Shown here one piece after another: positions 54,340 through 64,000 of a stretch of 64,000 nucleotides of DNA (positions are counted from its first letter, which is position 1; every line of letters begins with the position of its first letter). Source of the stretch: Janthinobacterium sp. CG3 (GTDB lineage Bacteria; Pseudomonadota; Gammaproteobacteria; Burkholderiales; Burkholderiaceae_D). The stretch covers positions 294,445-358,444 of the forward strand of contig NZ_KB467824.1 of the NCBI RefSeq assembly GCF_000344615.1, in the 5' to 3' direction. The notes below the pieces were generated by a model. That model was not told the DNA's origin. It saw nothing but the letters and a program-made list of their open reading frames with translations, and did no database searches. Position numbers and translations under genes: made by a program.

Positions 54340-56673
54340 ATGGTTGAAATCGAAATAGACGGCAAAAAAGTCGAAGTCCCTGCTGGTAGCATGGTGATGG
54401 ACGCCGCCAATAAATTAGGGACCTACATCCCGCACTTCTGCTATCACAAGAAATTGTCGATCGCCGCGAACTGCCGCATGTGTCTGGTTGAAGTGGAAAA
54501 GGCGCCGAAGCCTTTGCCAGCGTGCGCGACACCGGTTTCGGCCGGCATGATCGTGCGCTCGAACAGCGACAAGGCGGTCCAGGCACAGAAGAGCGTGATG
54601 GAATTCCTGTTGATTAACCACCCGCTCGACTGCCCGATCTGCGATCAGGGCGGCGAATGCCAGTTGCAGGATCTGGCGGTCGGCTACGGCCAGGGCGAGT
54701 CGCGCTACCAGGAAGACAAGCGCGTCGTCACGCCGAAGGAAGCCGGTCCGCTGGTGTCGATGCAAGAGATGTCGCGCTGCATCCAGTGCACCCGCTGCGT
54801 GCGTTTCGGCCAGGAAGTGGCCGGCGTGATGGAGCTGGGCATGATCGGCCGCGGCGAACACTCGGAAATCGTGTCCTTCGTCGGCCAGTCGGTCGACTCC
54901 GAACTGTCGGGCAACATGATCGACCTGTGCCCGGTCGGCGCGCTGACCTCGAAACCGTTCCGCTACAGCGCCCGTACCTGGGAACTGTCGCGCCGCAAAT
55001 CGGTCAGCCCGCATGACGGCCTGGGCACCAACCTGATCGTTCAGGTCAAGGGTGGCAAGGTCAAGCGCGTGCTGCCGCTGGAAAACGACGACATCAACGA
55101 ATGCTGGATTTCCGACAAGGACCGCTTCTCGTACAACGGCCTCGACAGCGCCGAGCGCCTGACCAATCCGATGCTCAAGCAGGGCAACGAGTGGAAGGAA
55201 GTCGACTGGCAGACGGCGCTGGAATACGTCGCCCACGGCCTGAAAAACATCAAGCACGAACACGGCGCCGACGCCATCGCCGCCCTGGCCACGCCGCATT
55301 CGACGGTGGAAGAACTGGTGCTGCTGCAAAAGCTGGTGCGCGGCCTCGGTTCCGAGAACGTCGACTTCCGCCTGCGCCAGACCGACTTCGCGCTGGACGC
55401 CGACGTCAAGCCGTGGCTGGGCATGTCGATCGCCGAATTCGGCCAGATCAAGCGCGCCTTCGTCATCGGCTCGTTCCTGCGCAAGGACCATCCATTGCTG
55501 GCGACGCGCCTGCGCGCCTCCGTCAAGGCCGGCGCCAAGCTGTCGATCCTGCACGCCTCCGACGACGAGCAACTGATCAAGATCGCCAACAAAATGATTG
55601 CCGCGCCGTCCGACTGGCTGGCGGCCTTGTCCGAAGTGGTTGCCGCGGTGGCGAAAGCCAAGGACGTGGCGGCGCCGGCGGGCTTTGAACACATCGAACC
55701 ATCGGCCGTCGCCAGCAGCATCGCGGCGTCGTTGATGGCCGGCGACCATGGCGCCGTCTTGCTGGGCAACGCGGCGACGCAGCACCCGCAAGCGGCCGCG
55801 CTGCACGCCGCCGCGCAGTGGATCGCCGCGCAAACCGGCGCCAAGCTGGGCTACCTGACCGAGGCCGCCAACACCGTCGGCGCTTATTTGGTCAACGCCA
55901 CGGCGAAAAACGCGGCGCCGGCTTTTGCCGCGCCGAAAAAAGCCTACATCCTGTTGAACGCCGAACCGGAACTCGACAGCTTTAACCCGCAGGCGGCCAC
56001 GGCCGCCCTGGGCAAGGCCGAGATGGTCATCGCCTTGTCGGCCTTCCAGCACGGCATGGACTACGCCGACGTCTTGCTGCCGATCGCGCCGTTCGCCGAA
56101 ACCGCCGGCACCTTCGTCAATTGCGAAGGCCGCGCGCAAAGTTTCAACGGCACCGTCAAGCCGCTGGGCGAAACCCGTCCGGGCTGGAAAGTGTTGCGCG
56201 TACTCGGCAACATCCTCGGCCTGTCCGGTTTCGACTACGACACCGCCGAAGCGATCCGCGACGAAGCTTTCGGCAAGGGCGTCACCGACCTGTCGGCCAA
56301 GCTGAGCAACGTCAGCAAGCAAGCCTTGCAGGCCGCCACCTTCGCGCCGGCGTCCGGCGCGCTGGAACGCGTTACCGACGTGCCGATTTACTTCGCCGAC
56401 GCGCTGGTGCGCCGCTCCGAGCCGCTGCAACGCACGACCGACGCGGCCGCGCCGCAAGCCGGCCTGTCGGCCGCGCTGGCGCGGCAACTGGGCGTCAAGT
56501 CCGGCGACAAGGTCAAGGTTGCGCAAGGCTCCGGCAGCGCCATCCTGGTCGCGGCCATCCAAGCCGGCCTGCCGGCCAATGTGGTGCGCGTTTCGGCGGC
56601 CCACCCGTCGACGGCCACCCTGGGCGGCATGTTCGGTCCCATCACCGTTGAAAAAGCAGGAGAGGGTATCTAA
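54340..56673 (+). CDS. nuoG: NADH-quinone oxidoreductase subunit G
   Basis: 777 residues. N-terminal ferredoxin-like domain with the N1b [2Fe-2S] ligands ([20 protein letters not shown]), the His-Cys [4Fe-4S] N5 motif ([18 protein letters not shown]), and the N4 cluster block ([19 protein letters not shown]). A molybdopterin-oxidoreductase-like region follows from about residue 220 to the end, without Mo ligands as is normal for complex I. The C-terminal part (residues 430-560) is Ala-rich and variable. Its stop overlaps the nuoH start by one base (TAATG). Confidence 0.96.
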   Translation: MVEIEIDGKKVEVPAGSMVMDAANKLGTYIPHFCYHKKLSIAANCRMCLVEVEKAPKPLPACATPVSAGMIVRSNSDKAVQAQKSVMEFLLINHPLDCPICDQGGECQLQDLAVGYGQGESRYQEDKRVVTPKEAGPLVSMQEMSRCIQCTRCVRFGQEVAGVMELGMIGRGEHSEIVSFVGQSVDSELSGNMIDLCPVGALTSKPFRYSARTWELSRRKSVSPHDGLGTNLIVQVKGGKVKRVLPLENDDINECWISDKDRFSYNGLDSAERLTNPMLKQGNEWKEVDWQTALEYVAHGLKNIKHEHGADAIAALATPHSTVEELVLLQKLVRGLGSENVDFRLRQTDFALDADVKPWLGMSIAEFGQIKRAFVIGSFLRKDHPLLATRLRASVKAGAKLSILHASDDEQLIKIANKMIAAPSDWLAALSEVVAAVAKAKDVAAPAGFEHIEPSAVASSIAASLMAGDHGAVLLGNAATQHPQAAALHAAAQWIAAQTGAKLGYLTEAANTVGAYLVNATAKNAAPAFAAPKKAYILLNAEPELDSFNPQAATAALGKAEMVIALSAFQHGMDYADVLLPIAPFAETAGTFVNCEGRAQSFNGTVKPLGETRPGWKVLRVLGNILGLSGFDYDTAEAIRDEAFGKGVTDLSAKLSNVSKQALQAATFAPASGALERVTDVPIYFADALVRRSEPLQRTTDAAAPQAGLSAALARQLGVKSGDKVKVAQGSGSAILVAAIQAGLPANVVRVSAAHPSTATLGGMFGPITVEKAGEGI

Positions 56674-57746
56674 TGGCTCTGCCTGAAATCATCACCACCA
56701 TCAATACCACCGGCCAGCACCTGGTCGGCGGCGCCTGGCCGTTCTTCTGGACGCTGGCGAAGATCTTGTGCGTGACCCTGCCTTTGATGGGCGCGGTTGC
56801 CTACCTGACGCTGTGGGAACGTAAATTGCTGGGCTGGATCCAGATCCGTATCGGCCCGAACCGGGTCGGTCCGATGGGCTTGCTGCAACCGATCGCCGAC
56901 GCGCTCAAGTTGCTGTTCAAGGAAATCATCATCCCGGCGAAGTCGAGCAAGGCGCTGTTCGTGATCGGTCCGATCATGACCATCATGCCGGCGCTGGCGG
57001 CCTGGTCGGTGATCCCCTTCGGCCCGGAAGTGGTATTGGCCAACGTCAACGCCGGCTTGCTGCTGCTGCTGGCGATCACCTCGATGGAAGTCTACGGCAT
57101 TATCATCGCCGGTTGGGCCTCGAACTCGAAGTACTCGTTCATGGGCGCCATGCGCGCCTCGGCGCAGATGGTTTCCTACGAAATCGCCATGGGCTTCGTG
57201 CTGGTCATCGTGCTGATGGTCTCGGGCAGCCTGAACTTCATCGACATCGTCAACGGCCAAAACCAGGGTTACTTCGCCTCCAAGGGCGTCAACTTCCTGT
57301 CGTGGAACTGGCTGCCGCTGCTGCCGGTGTTCGTGGTCTACTTGGTGTCCGGCCTGGCCGAGTGCAACCGCCATCCATTCGACGTCGTCGAGGGCGAGTC
57401 GGAAATCGTCGGCGGCCACATGGTCGAATACTCCGGCATGTCGTACGCGATGTTCTTCCTGGCCGAATACGCCAATATGATACTGATCGGCGTGCTGGCT
57501 GCGTTGATGTTCATGGGCGGCTGGGCTTCGCCGATCGAAGCGCTGAACTTCATTCCCGGCTGGTGCTGGTTGTTCGGCAAGGCGTTCCTGGTGGTGTCCC
57601 TGTTTATCTGGACCCGCGGCACCTTCCCGCGCTATCGCTATGACCAGATCATGCGCCTGGGCTGGAAAGTGTTTATCCCGCTGACATTGGCTTATTTGGT
57701 CTTCGTTGCCGCCTGGATGCAGACATCCTGGAATATTTGGAAGTAA
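56673..57746 (+). CDS. nuoH: NADH-quinone oxidoreductase subunit H
   Basis: 357 residues, eight or more membrane helices. Conserved loops: [22 protein letters not shown] region (residues 47-68), [20 protein letters not shown], and [20 protein letters not shown] with the acidic residues of the E-channel near the quinone site. It anchors the peripheral arm to the membrane. Tightly coupled after nuoG. Confidence 0.97.
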   Translation: MALPEIITTINTTGQHLVGGAWPFFWTLAKILCVTLPLMGAVAYLTLWERKLLGWIQIRIGPNRVGPMGLLQPIADALKLLFKEIIIPAKSSKALFVIGPIMTIMPALAAWSVIPFGPEVVLANVNAGLLLLLAITSMEVYGIIIAGWASNSKYSFMGAMRASAQMVSYEIAMGFVLVIVLMVSGSLNFIDIVNGQNQGYFASKGVNFLSWNWLPLLPVFVVYLVSGLAECNRHPFDVVEGESEIVGGHMVEYSGMSYAMFFLAEYANMILIGVLAALMFMGGWASPIEALNFIPGWCWLFGKAFLVVSLFIWTRGTFPRYRYDQIMRLGWKVFIPLTLAYLVFVAAWMQTSWNIWK

Positions 57747-57761
57747 GAGAGCGAAATTCAA

Positions 57762-58250
57762 ATGGACAGAGTAAAAGATTTTTTCGGCAGCCTGATGCTG
57801 ACCGAGTTATTCAAAGGGATGGCGCTGACGGGCAAATATATGTTCGCCCGCAAGATCACCGTGCAATTCCCGGAAGAGAAGACGCCGATGTCGCCGCGTT
57901 TCCGCGGCCTGCACGCGCTGCGCCGCTATCCGAACGGCGAAGAGCGTTGCATCGCCTGTAAGTTGTGCGAAGCGGTGTGCCCGGCCATGGCCATCACGAT
58001 CGAATCGGAGCAGCGCGAGGACGGTTCGCGCCGCACCACCCGTTACGACATCGATCTGACCAAGTGCATTTTCTGCGGTTTCTGCGAAGAGTCTTGCCCG
58101 GTCGATTCGATCGTCGAGACCCACGTGCTGGAATACCACGGCGAGAAACGCGGCGATCTGTACTACACCAAAGAGATGTTGCTGGCCGTGGGCGATCGTT
58201 ACGAAGACGAAATCGCCGCCGCGCGCGCCGCCGATGCACCATATCGCTGA
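57762..58250 (+). CDS. nuoI: NADH-quinone oxidoreductase subunit I (N6a/N6b clusters)
   Basis: 162 residues. Two 4Fe-4S ferredoxin motifs are visible: [20 protein letters not shown] and [20 protein letters not shown], each CxxCxxCxxxCP. An amphipathic N-terminal helix and the [18 protein letters not shown] lead match the family. It relays electrons between NuoG and NuoB. Confidence 0.97.
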   Translation: MDRVKDFFGSLMLTELFKGMALTGKYMFARKITVQFPEEKTPMSPRFRGLHALRRYPNGEERCIACKLCEAVCPAMAITIESEQREDGSRRTTRYDIDLTKCIFCGFCEESCPVDSIVETHVLEYHGEKRGDLYYTKEMLLAVGDRYEDEIAAARAADAPYR

Positions 58251-58315
58251 TGCACGCGCCCCTGCCGACGGCAAGGGCGCGATGATCGTTAATCTCTACG
58301 TCTCCTGGGTTTGTT

Positions 58316-58951
58316 ATGGAATTTAAAACTGCTTTGTTTTACGCGTTCTCGGCCATATTGATATTGGCCGCGACCCGCGTTATCACGGCCCGCAATCCGG
58401 TCCACGCTGCGCTGTTCCTGGTGCTGTCGTTCTTTTCGGCCGCCGGCCTGTGGATGCTGTTGAAGGCCGAGTTCCTGGCCATCGTGCTGGTGCTGGTGTA
58501 TGTCGGCGCCGTGATGGTGCTGTTCCTGTTCGTCGTGATGATGCTCGACATTAATCTGGATAAAATGCGCGAGGGGTTCTGGGGCTACCTGCCGCTGGCC
58601 AGCACCATCGGCGCGGTGATCGTGCTGGAAATGGCCGCCGTGCTGTGGCGCGCCTACCTGAACGTCGAGCCGAAGCTGCCGTCCGATCCGACCAAGAACA
58701 TCGGCGGCACCAAGGAACTGGGCATGCTGATCTACACGCAATATGTGTTCGCCTTCGAGGTCGCCGCCGCCATCCTGCTGGTGGCCATCGTCGCCGCCGT
58801 CGCGCTGACCTTGCGCAAGCGCAAGGACACCAAACACTTCGATCCGGGCCAAGCGGTGCGGGTCAAGCGCAACGACCGTCTGCGCATCGTCAAAATGGAC
58901 GCGGTGGTCGAGCGTCCGGCGGCAACGCCAGAAGCCAAGGAGGCACCATGA
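58316..58951 (+). CDS. nuoJ: NADH-quinone oxidoreductase subunit J
   Basis: 211 residues, five membrane helices. TM3 has the conserved [20 protein letters not shown] segment with a pi-bulge Tyr/Gly pair. The C-terminal 50 residues are charged and extra-membrane, longer than in E. coli. Its stop overlaps the nuoK start (ATGA at 58948-58951). A 65-bp gap with GGGCGCGATGAT separates it from nuoI. Confidence 0.96.
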   Translation: MEFKTALFYAFSAILILAATRVITARNPVHAALFLVLSFFSAAGLWMLLKAEFLAIVLVLVYVGAVMVLFLFVVMMLDINLDKMREGFWGYLPLASTIGAVIVLEMAAVLWRAYLNVEPKLPSDPTKNIGGTKELGMLIYTQYVFAFEVAAAILLVAIVAAVALTLRKRKDTKHFDPGQAVRVKRNDRLRIVKMDAVVERPAATPEAKEAP

Positions 58952-59256
58952 CATTATCGCTCGCACACTACCTGGTCCTGGGCGCGATCCTGTTCGCGAT
59001 TTCGATCATCGGGATTTTCCTGAACCGCAAGAACGTCATCGTCCTGCTGATGGCCATCGAGTTGATGCTGTTGGCGGTGAACATGAACTTCATCGCGTTC
59101 TCGCACTACTTGGACAATGCGGCCGGGCAGATCTTTGTCTTCTTCATCCTGACAGTGGCGGCCGCCGAATCGGCGATCGGCCTGGCTATTTTGGTGGTCA
59201 TGTTCCGCAATCTGGACACCATCAACGTTGAAGACCTCGACAGCCTCAAAGGCTAA
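58948..59256 (+). CDS. nuoK: NADH-quinone oxidoreductase subunit K
   Basis: 102 residues from the ATG at 58948. Three membrane helices (MrpC-like): [40 protein letters not shown] with the conserved membrane Glu, and [20 protein letters not shown] with the second Glu. Both Glu are essential for the proton pathway in E. coli NuoK. Overlaps nuoJ. Confidence 0.97.
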   Translation: MTLSLAHYLVLGAILFAISIIGIFLNRKNVIVLLMAIELMLLAVNMNFIAFSHYLDNAAGQIFVFFILTVAAAESAIGLAILVVMFRNLDTINVEDLDSLKG

Positions 59257-59301
59257 GCGGTTCATCTCGAAACACTCGAATAATAACGATTAAGGTTCAT
59301 C

Positions 59302-61401
59302 ATGGCGGGGCAACTTCTTAACCCTAACCTCCTTCTTGCCGTACCTCTGGCGCCGCTGGCTGGCGCTGCGATTGCGGGCTTGCTTGGCACCCAGTTCCTG
59401 GGTAATTTGGTCGGACGCAAAACGTCGCATACCGCGACGATTTTGGGCGTACTGATTGCATTCATTTTGTCGGTCCAGACGCTCATGGGCGTACTCGACG
59501 GCGCCAGCTACAACGGCACCGTCTACAACTGGATGACGGTCGGCACACTGAAACTCGAAGTCGGGTTCCAGATCGACAGCCTGTCGGCGATGATGATGTG
59601 CGTGGTGACGTTCGTCTCGCTGATGGTGCACATCTACACGATCGGCTACATGAAGGACGACGAGGGCTACAACCGCTTCTTCGCCTACATTTCGCTGTTC
59701 ACGTTCTCGATGCTGATGCTGGTCATGGCCAACAACTTCCTGCAACTGTTCTTCGGTTGGGAAGCGGTCGGCCTGGTCTCCTACCTGCTGATTGGTTTCT
59801 GGTACACCCGCCCGACCGCGATCGTCGCCAACATGAAGGCCTTCCTGGTGAACCGGGTCGGCGACTTCGGCTTCATCCTCGGTATCGGTCTGCTGCTGGC
59901 CTACGCCGGCACGATGAACTACCAGGAAGTGTTCGCCAAGAAAGAGGCGCTGGCCCTGCTGCACCTGCCGGGCACCGACTGGGCGCTGCTCAGCGTCGCC
60001 TGCATCTGCCTGTTCATCGGTGCGATGGGCAAATCGGCGCAGTTCCCGCTGCACGTCTGGCTGCCCGATTCGATGGAAGGCCCGACCCCGATTTCCGCGC
60101 TGATCCACGCCGCGACGATGGTGACCGCCGGTATCTTCATGGTCACCCGCATGTCGCCGCTGTTCGAGCTGACCGACACCGCCTTGTCCTTCATGCTGGT
60201 GATCGGTTCGATCACGGCGCTGTTCATGGGTTTCCTCGGCATCATCCAGACCGACATCAAGCGCGTCGTCGCCTATTCGACCCTGTCGCAACTGGGCTAC
60301 ATGACGGTGGCGCTGGGTTGCTCGGCCTACTCGGTCGCCGTGTTCCACCTGATGACCCACGCCTTCTTCAAGGCGCTGCTGTTCCTGGGCGCCGGTTCGG
60401 TCATCATCGGCATGCACCACGACCAGGACATCCGCAACATGGGCGGCCTGCGCAAGTACATGCCGATCACCTGGATCACCTCGCTGCTCGGTTCCCTGGC
60501 GCTGATCGGCACGCCGTTCTTCTCCGGTTTTTATTCGAAGGACAGCATCATCGAAGCGGTCCACGCCACGCATATCTGGGGCGCCGGCTTCGCCAACTTC
60601 GCGGTGCTGGCCGGCGTGTTCGTCACGGCGTTCTACTCCTTCCGCATGTACTTCCTGGTGTTCCACGGCGAAGAGCGTTTCGGCAAGGCCCACGCCCACG
60701 ACGCCCATGACGCCCACCACGCGCCGAAGGCCGCCCACGGCGCCCACGACGACGGCCACGCCGCCCACGACGAGCACGACGAGGAAGAGCACCACCACGG
60801 CCTGGAGCCGGGACAGAAACCGCACGAATCCCCGTTCGTGGTGTGGTTCCCGCTGGTCATGCTGGCGATCCCTTCGGTCATCATCGGCTACCTGACGATC
60901 GAGCCGATGCTGCACGGCGACTTCTTCAAGGGCGTCATCGCGGTCGGCGAACACCACCACGCGATGCACGAACTGAAGGAAGAGTTCCACGGCGCGCTGG
61001 CGATGGCGTTGCATTCGATCAGCACCTTGCCGCTGATGCTGGCGGCCGCTGGCGTGGCGGCGGCTTACTACTGCTACATGATCAACCCGCGGGTTCCGGC
61101 CTGGTTCTTCCAGAAGTTCCACGCCGTGCACACGCTGCTCGACAACAAGTACTACCTGGACAAGTTCAACGAAGTCGTCTTCGCCGGCGGCGCCCGCGTG
61201 TTGGGCAACGGCTTGTGGAATGTCGGTGACAAGACCCTGATCGACGGCCTCGTCGTCAACGGCAGCGCCAAACTGGTGGGATGGATCTCGGGCTTGTCGC
61301 GCTTGCTGCAGACGGGTTACATCTACCACTACGCGTTCGTGATGATCCTTGGCGTGCTGGGTGCCTTGATCTACTTCCTGCCATTCTGGCCCGCTAAGTA
61401 A
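59302..61401 (+). CDS. nuoL: NADH-quinone oxidoreductase subunit L (antiporter-like) with His-rich loop
   Basis: 699 residues, many membrane helices of the Mrp-antiporter type. Conserved charged sites include FFGWEAVGLVSYLLIGFWYT (TM5 Glu), PLHVWLPDSMEGPTPISALI with the TM7-8 Lys/His, and THAFFKALLFLGAGSVIIGM. A histidine- and aspartate-rich insert occupies about residues 461-512 (AHAHDAHDAHHAPKAAHGAH and more), between late transmembrane helices. The long lateral C-terminal helix follows to the end. It is one of the three proton-pumping subunits. Confidence 0.95.
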   Translation: MAGQLLNPNLLLAVPLAPLAGAAIAGLLGTQFLGNLVGRKTSHTATILGVLIAFILSVQTLMGVLDGASYNGTVYNWMTVGTLKLEVGFQIDSLSAMMMCVVTFVSLMVHIYTIGYMKDDEGYNRFFAYISLFTFSMLMLVMANNFLQLFFGWEAVGLVSYLLIGFWYTRPTAIVANMKAFLVNRVGDFGFILGIGLLLAYAGTMNYQEVFAKKEALALLHLPGTDWALLSVACICLFIGAMGKSAQFPLHVWLPDSMEGPTPISALIHAATMVTAGIFMVTRMSPLFELTDTALSFMLVIGSITALFMGFLGIIQTDIKRVVAYSTLSQLGYMTVALGCSAYSVAVFHLMTHAFFKALLFLGAGSVIIGMHHDQDIRNMGGLRKYMPITWITSLLGSLALIGTPFFSGFYSKDSIIEAVHATHIWGAGFANFAVLAGVFVTAFYSFRMYFLVFHGEERFGKAHAHDAHDAHHAPKAAHGAHDDGHAAHDEHDEEEHHHGLEPGQKPHESPFVVWFPLVMLAIPSVIIGYLTIEPMLHGDFFKGVIAVGEHHHAMHELKEEFHGALAMALHSISTLPLMLAAAGVAAAYYCYMINPRVPAWFFQKFHAVHTLLDNKYYLDKFNEVVFAGGARVLGNGLWNVGDKTLIDGLVVNGSAKLVGWISGLSRLLQTGYIYHYAFVMILGVLGALIYFLPFWPAK

Positions 61402-61430
61402 GCTGACCTGATAAAAGAATACTGAGAACC

Positions 61431-62954
61431 ATGATGCAGTCTACGATTTCTACACTTCCTCCATACCTGAGCCTGGCTATCTGGGTTCCGGTCCTGTTCG
61501 GGATCCTGGTCCTGGCGCTGGGCCGCGATGAAAAAGCCGGCTTCACCCGCGTGCTGTCGCTGATCGGCGCCGGCGTCAGCTTCCTCGTCACGCTGCCGCT
61601 GGTCCAGCACTTCGACAACGCCGCCCACGGCATGCAGTTCGTCGAAAAAACGCCGTGGATCGGCCGCTTCAACATCCTGTACTCGCTCGGCATCGACGGC
61701 CTGTCGCTGTGGTTCGTGCCGCTGACGGCCTTCATCACCGTGATCGTCGTGATCTCGGCCTGGCAGGTCATCGAGAAACGCGTCGCGCAGTACATGGGCG
61801 CCTTCCTGATCCTGTCCGGCCTGATGATCGGCGTGTTCGCCGCGATGGACGGCCTGCTGTTCTACTTCTTCTTCGAAGCGACCCTGATCCCGATGTTCAT
61901 CATCATCGGCGTGTGGGGCGGCGAGAACCGCGTGTACGCCTCGTTCAAGTTCTTCCTGTACACCTTCTTCGGCTCGCTGCTGACGCTGGTCGCCATCATC
62001 TACCTGTACAACGTCTCCGGCGGCAGCTTCGACATCCAGACCTGGCACAAACTGCCGTTGACGATGAAAGAGCAAACCTTCATCTTCCTGGCCTTCCTGA
62101 TGGCGTTTGCCGTCAAGGTGCCGATGTTCCCGGTCCACACCTGGCTGCCGGACGTCCACGTCGAGGCGCCTACCGGCGGCTCGGCCGTGCTGGCGGCGAT
62201 CATGCTGAAACTGGGCGCCTACGGCTTCCTGCGTTTCTCGCTGCCGATCGCCCCCGACGCCAGCCGCAACCTGTCGGGCTTCATGATCACGCTGTCGCTG
62301 ATCGCCGTGATCTATATCGGCCTGGTCGCGCTGGTACAGAAGGACATGAAAAAACTGGTCGCCTATTCGTCGATCGCCCACATGGGCTTCGTCACGCTGG
62401 GCTTCTTCATGTTCATCGATCCGACGCTGCAGGGCAGCGGCATGGCGATGCAGGGCGGCATCATGCAAATGATCTCGCACGGCTTCATCTCGGCGGCGAT
62501 GTTCCTGTCGATCGGCGCGCTGTACGACCGCGCCCACTCGCGCCAAATCGCCGACTACGGCGGGGTGGTCAACCGCATGCCGAAGTTCGCCGCCTTCTTC
62601 ATCTTCTTCTCGATGGCCAACTGCGGCCTGCCCGCGACCTCCGGTTTCGTCGGCGAGTTCATGGTGATCCTGGGCGCGGTCCAGTACAACTTCTGGATCG
62701 GCCTGCTGGCCGCGACCGCGCTGATCTTCGGCGCCGCGTACTCGCTGTGGATGGCCAAGCGCGTCATCTTCGGCAAAGTCGCCAACCACCACGTGGACGA
62801 GCTGACCGACATCAACAAGCGTGAGTTCTTCATGTTTGCGGTGCTGGCGATTGTCGTGCTGGCGATGGGTCTGTACCCGGCCCCGTTCACCGACACAATG
62901 CAGACTTCGGTCGCCGACCTGCTGACGCACGTCGCCCAGACTAAGCTGCCTTAA
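61431..62954 (+). CDS. nuoM: NADH-quinone oxidoreductase subunit M (antiporter-like)
   Basis: 507 residues. Antiporter-like signature LFYFFFEATLIPMFIIIGVW (TM5 Glu), then PMFPVHTWLPDVHVEAPTGG (conserved Lys just before, and PVHTWLPD), and KKLVAYSSIAHMGFVTLGFF. Fourteen helices are expected. It pumps protons in the membrane arm between NuoL and NuoN. Starts 29 bp after nuoL. Confidence 0.97.
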   Translation: MMQSTISTLPPYLSLAIWVPVLFGILVLALGRDEKAGFTRVLSLIGAGVSFLVTLPLVQHFDNAAHGMQFVEKTPWIGRFNILYSLGIDGLSLWFVPLTAFITVIVVISAWQVIEKRVAQYMGAFLILSGLMIGVFAAMDGLLFYFFFEATLIPMFIIIGVWGGENRVYASFKFFLYTFFGSLLTLVAIIYLYNVSGGSFDIQTWHKLPLTMKEQTFIFLAFLMAFAVKVPMFPVHTWLPDVHVEAPTGGSAVLAAIMLKLGAYGFLRFSLPIAPDASRNLSGFMITLSLIAVIYIGLVALVQKDMKKLVAYSSIAHMGFVTLGFFMFIDPTLQGSGMAMQGGIMQMISHGFISAAMFLSIGALYDRAHSRQIADYGGVVNRMPKFAAFFIFFSMANCGLPATSGFVGEFMVILGAVQYNFWIGLLAATALIFGAAYSLWMAKRVIFGKVANHHVDELTDINKREFFMFAVLAIVVLAMGLYPAPFTDTMQTSVADLLTHVAQTKLP

Positions 62955-62978
62955 GAACACACGACGGAACACACCACC

Positions 62979-64000
62979 ATGAATAACACCCACCTGATCC
63001 CGCTCTACGCAGAAATCTTTCTGCTGGTCGCCGCCTCGGCGATCCTGCTGATCGATATGTTCCTGTCCGAGGGCAAGCGTACGATCACCTACTACCTGTC
63101 GCTGCTGTCGCTGGCCGCCTGCGCCGCCTTCACCCTGGTCGACTTCAACGCCGGCAGCACCGTCTACACCTTCTCCAACATGTTCGTCTCGGACCCGATG
63201 TCGAACCTGTTGAAACTGTTCTCCTACGGCGCCGTGGCGCTGACGCTGATCTACTCGCGCGGCTACGCCAGCGACCGCGGCATGTTGTCCGGTAACCTGG
63301 GCGGCGAGTTCTACGTGCTGGCCCTGTTTGCCCTGCTGGGCCAGATGGTGATGATCTCCGGGAACAACTTCTTGACCATCTACCTGGGCCTGGAACTGAT
63401 GTCGCTGTCGCTGTACGCGCTGGTGGCGCTGCGCCGCGACAACGCCAAGGCAACCGAAGCGGCGATGAAGTACTTCATCCTCGGCGCGCTGGCTTCCGGC
63501 TTCCTGTTGTACGGCATCTCGATGTTGTACGGCGCCACCGGTTCGCTCGATCTGAACGTGGTCGCCGAGGCGGCCGCCAACGGCAGCGCGAAACCGACCA
63601 TCCTGGTCTTCGGCCTGGTGTTCATGGTTGCCGGCCTGGCCTTCAAACTGGGCGTCGTGCCGTTCCACATGTGGGTGCCCGACGTCTACCAGGGTTCGCC
63701 GACGGCCGTCACGCTGCTGCTGGGCGGCGCGCCGAAACTGGCCGCCTTCGCGATCTGCATCCGCCTGCTGGTGGAAGGCCTGATGCCGATGGCGCACGAC
63801 TGGCAACAAATGCTGATGGTGCTGGCCGTGATGTCGCTGGCGATCGGCAACCTGACCGCCATCGCGCAAACCAACCTGAAGCGCATGCTGGCGTACTCGA
63901 CCATCGCGCAAATGGGCTTCGTGCTGCTGGGCCTGATGTCGGGTTGGGTCGGCCCTGAATCGCACCTGACCGAAAACGCCTACAGCTCGGCGATGTTCTA
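62979..64000 (+). CDS. nuoN: NADH-quinone oxidoreductase subunit N (3' end cut by window edge)
   Basis: 340 residues are visible from the ATG at 62979; the family length is about 480-495, so roughly 145 residues lie beyond the window. Antiporter-like motifs are [20 protein letters not shown] (TM5 Glu), [20 protein letters not shown] and [20 protein letters not shown]. Last gene of the nuo operon, the third antiporter-like subunit. Confidence 0.96.
   Translation, partial: MNNTHLIPLYAEIFLLVAASAILLIDMFLSEGKRTITYYLSLLSLAACAAFTLVDFNAGSTVYTFSNMFVSDPMSNLLKLFSYGAVALTLIYSRGYASDRGMLSGNLGGEFYVLALFALLGQMVMISGNNFLTIYLGLELMSLSLYALVALRRDNAKATEAAMKYFILGALASGFLLYGISMLYGATGSLDLNVVAEAAANGSAKPTILVFGLVFMVAGLAFKLGVVPFHMWVPDVYQGSPTAVTLLLGGAPKLAAFAICIRLLVEGLMPMAHDWQQMLMVLAVMSLAIGNLTAIAQTNLKRMLAYSTIAQMGFVLLGLMSGWVGPESHLTENAYSSAMF

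Noticed and set aside
59290-63965. Leftward open frames of 679 and 864 codons opposite nuoL, nuoM and nuoN
   Set aside because: Products are extreme in Arg, His, Gln and Asp, without domains, and lie antisense to well-conserved complex I genes.

Overview
The window is about 64 kb of high-GC chromosomal DNA from a Gram-negative betaproteobacterium. Gene content and order point to Burkholderiales, most likely Oxalobacteraceae (Massilia/Duganella/Janthinobacterium-like). The main signs are iscRSUA-hscBA-fdx-iscX, ilvBHC followed by pssA and leuA, tpiA-secG-tRNA-Leu-nuoA to nuoN, a betaproteobacterial trimeric porin, and a sigma factor/DUF3619/DUF3106/RDD operon. The genus is an inference; no rRNA gene is present to test it.

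Layout. 1-2.7 kb: a Fur-box-controlled siderophore locus, with an NIS (IucA/IucC) synthetase overlapping an MFS exporter that runs off the left edge. 2.8-5.5 kb: a LysR regulator divergent from fumarylacetoacetase and maleylacetoacetate isomerase (end of tyrosine/homogentisate breakdown). 6.3-9.0 kb: an Lrp/AsnC regulator divergent from kynU-kynA (tryptophan to anthranilate; no kynB here). 9.2-12 kb: a porin, a divergent uracil-DNA-glycosylase-fold protein and a NADAR protein. 12.1-18.8 kb: the complete ISC iron-sulfur assembly operon, ending in an iscX gene that overlaps a Methyltransf_32-type methyltransferase gene.

18.8-28 kb is the accessory zone. It holds a three-frame IS4-type transposase relic with both inverted repeats, an IS21 istA fragment fused to a truncated IS110 fragment, an intact IS110-family element with a candidate bridge-RNA region, and three low-GC genes for small exported cysteine-containing proteins, one of them decayed. 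An RsuA/RluF-type pseudouridine synthase and a threonine aldolase are embedded in it.

28-38.3 kb: a leftward operon of tightly overlapping genes (ECF-like sigma factor, DUF3619, DUF3106, RDD), then the rightward branched-chain amino acid block ilvB-ilvH-ilvC, a SIMPL-domain protein, pssA and leuA, then a BamE-like lipoprotein. 38.4-49.3 kb: rpsO-pnp, a dCache chemoreceptor, an Asp/Glu racemase, a glycerophosphodiester phosphodiesterase lipoprotein, a GIN-domain protein, a quinone oxidoreductase, tpiA and secG. 49.6-64 kb: tRNA-Leu(GAG) and the 14-gene NADH dehydrogenase I operon, with nuoN cut by the right edge.

Most of the window is ordinary core genome. The observations most worth following are the IS110 element and its non-coding left end, the small exported protein family in the mobile zone, the glycosylase-fold protein that has lost its catalytic motif and sits beside a NADAR gene, and two families of palindromic intergenic repeats.
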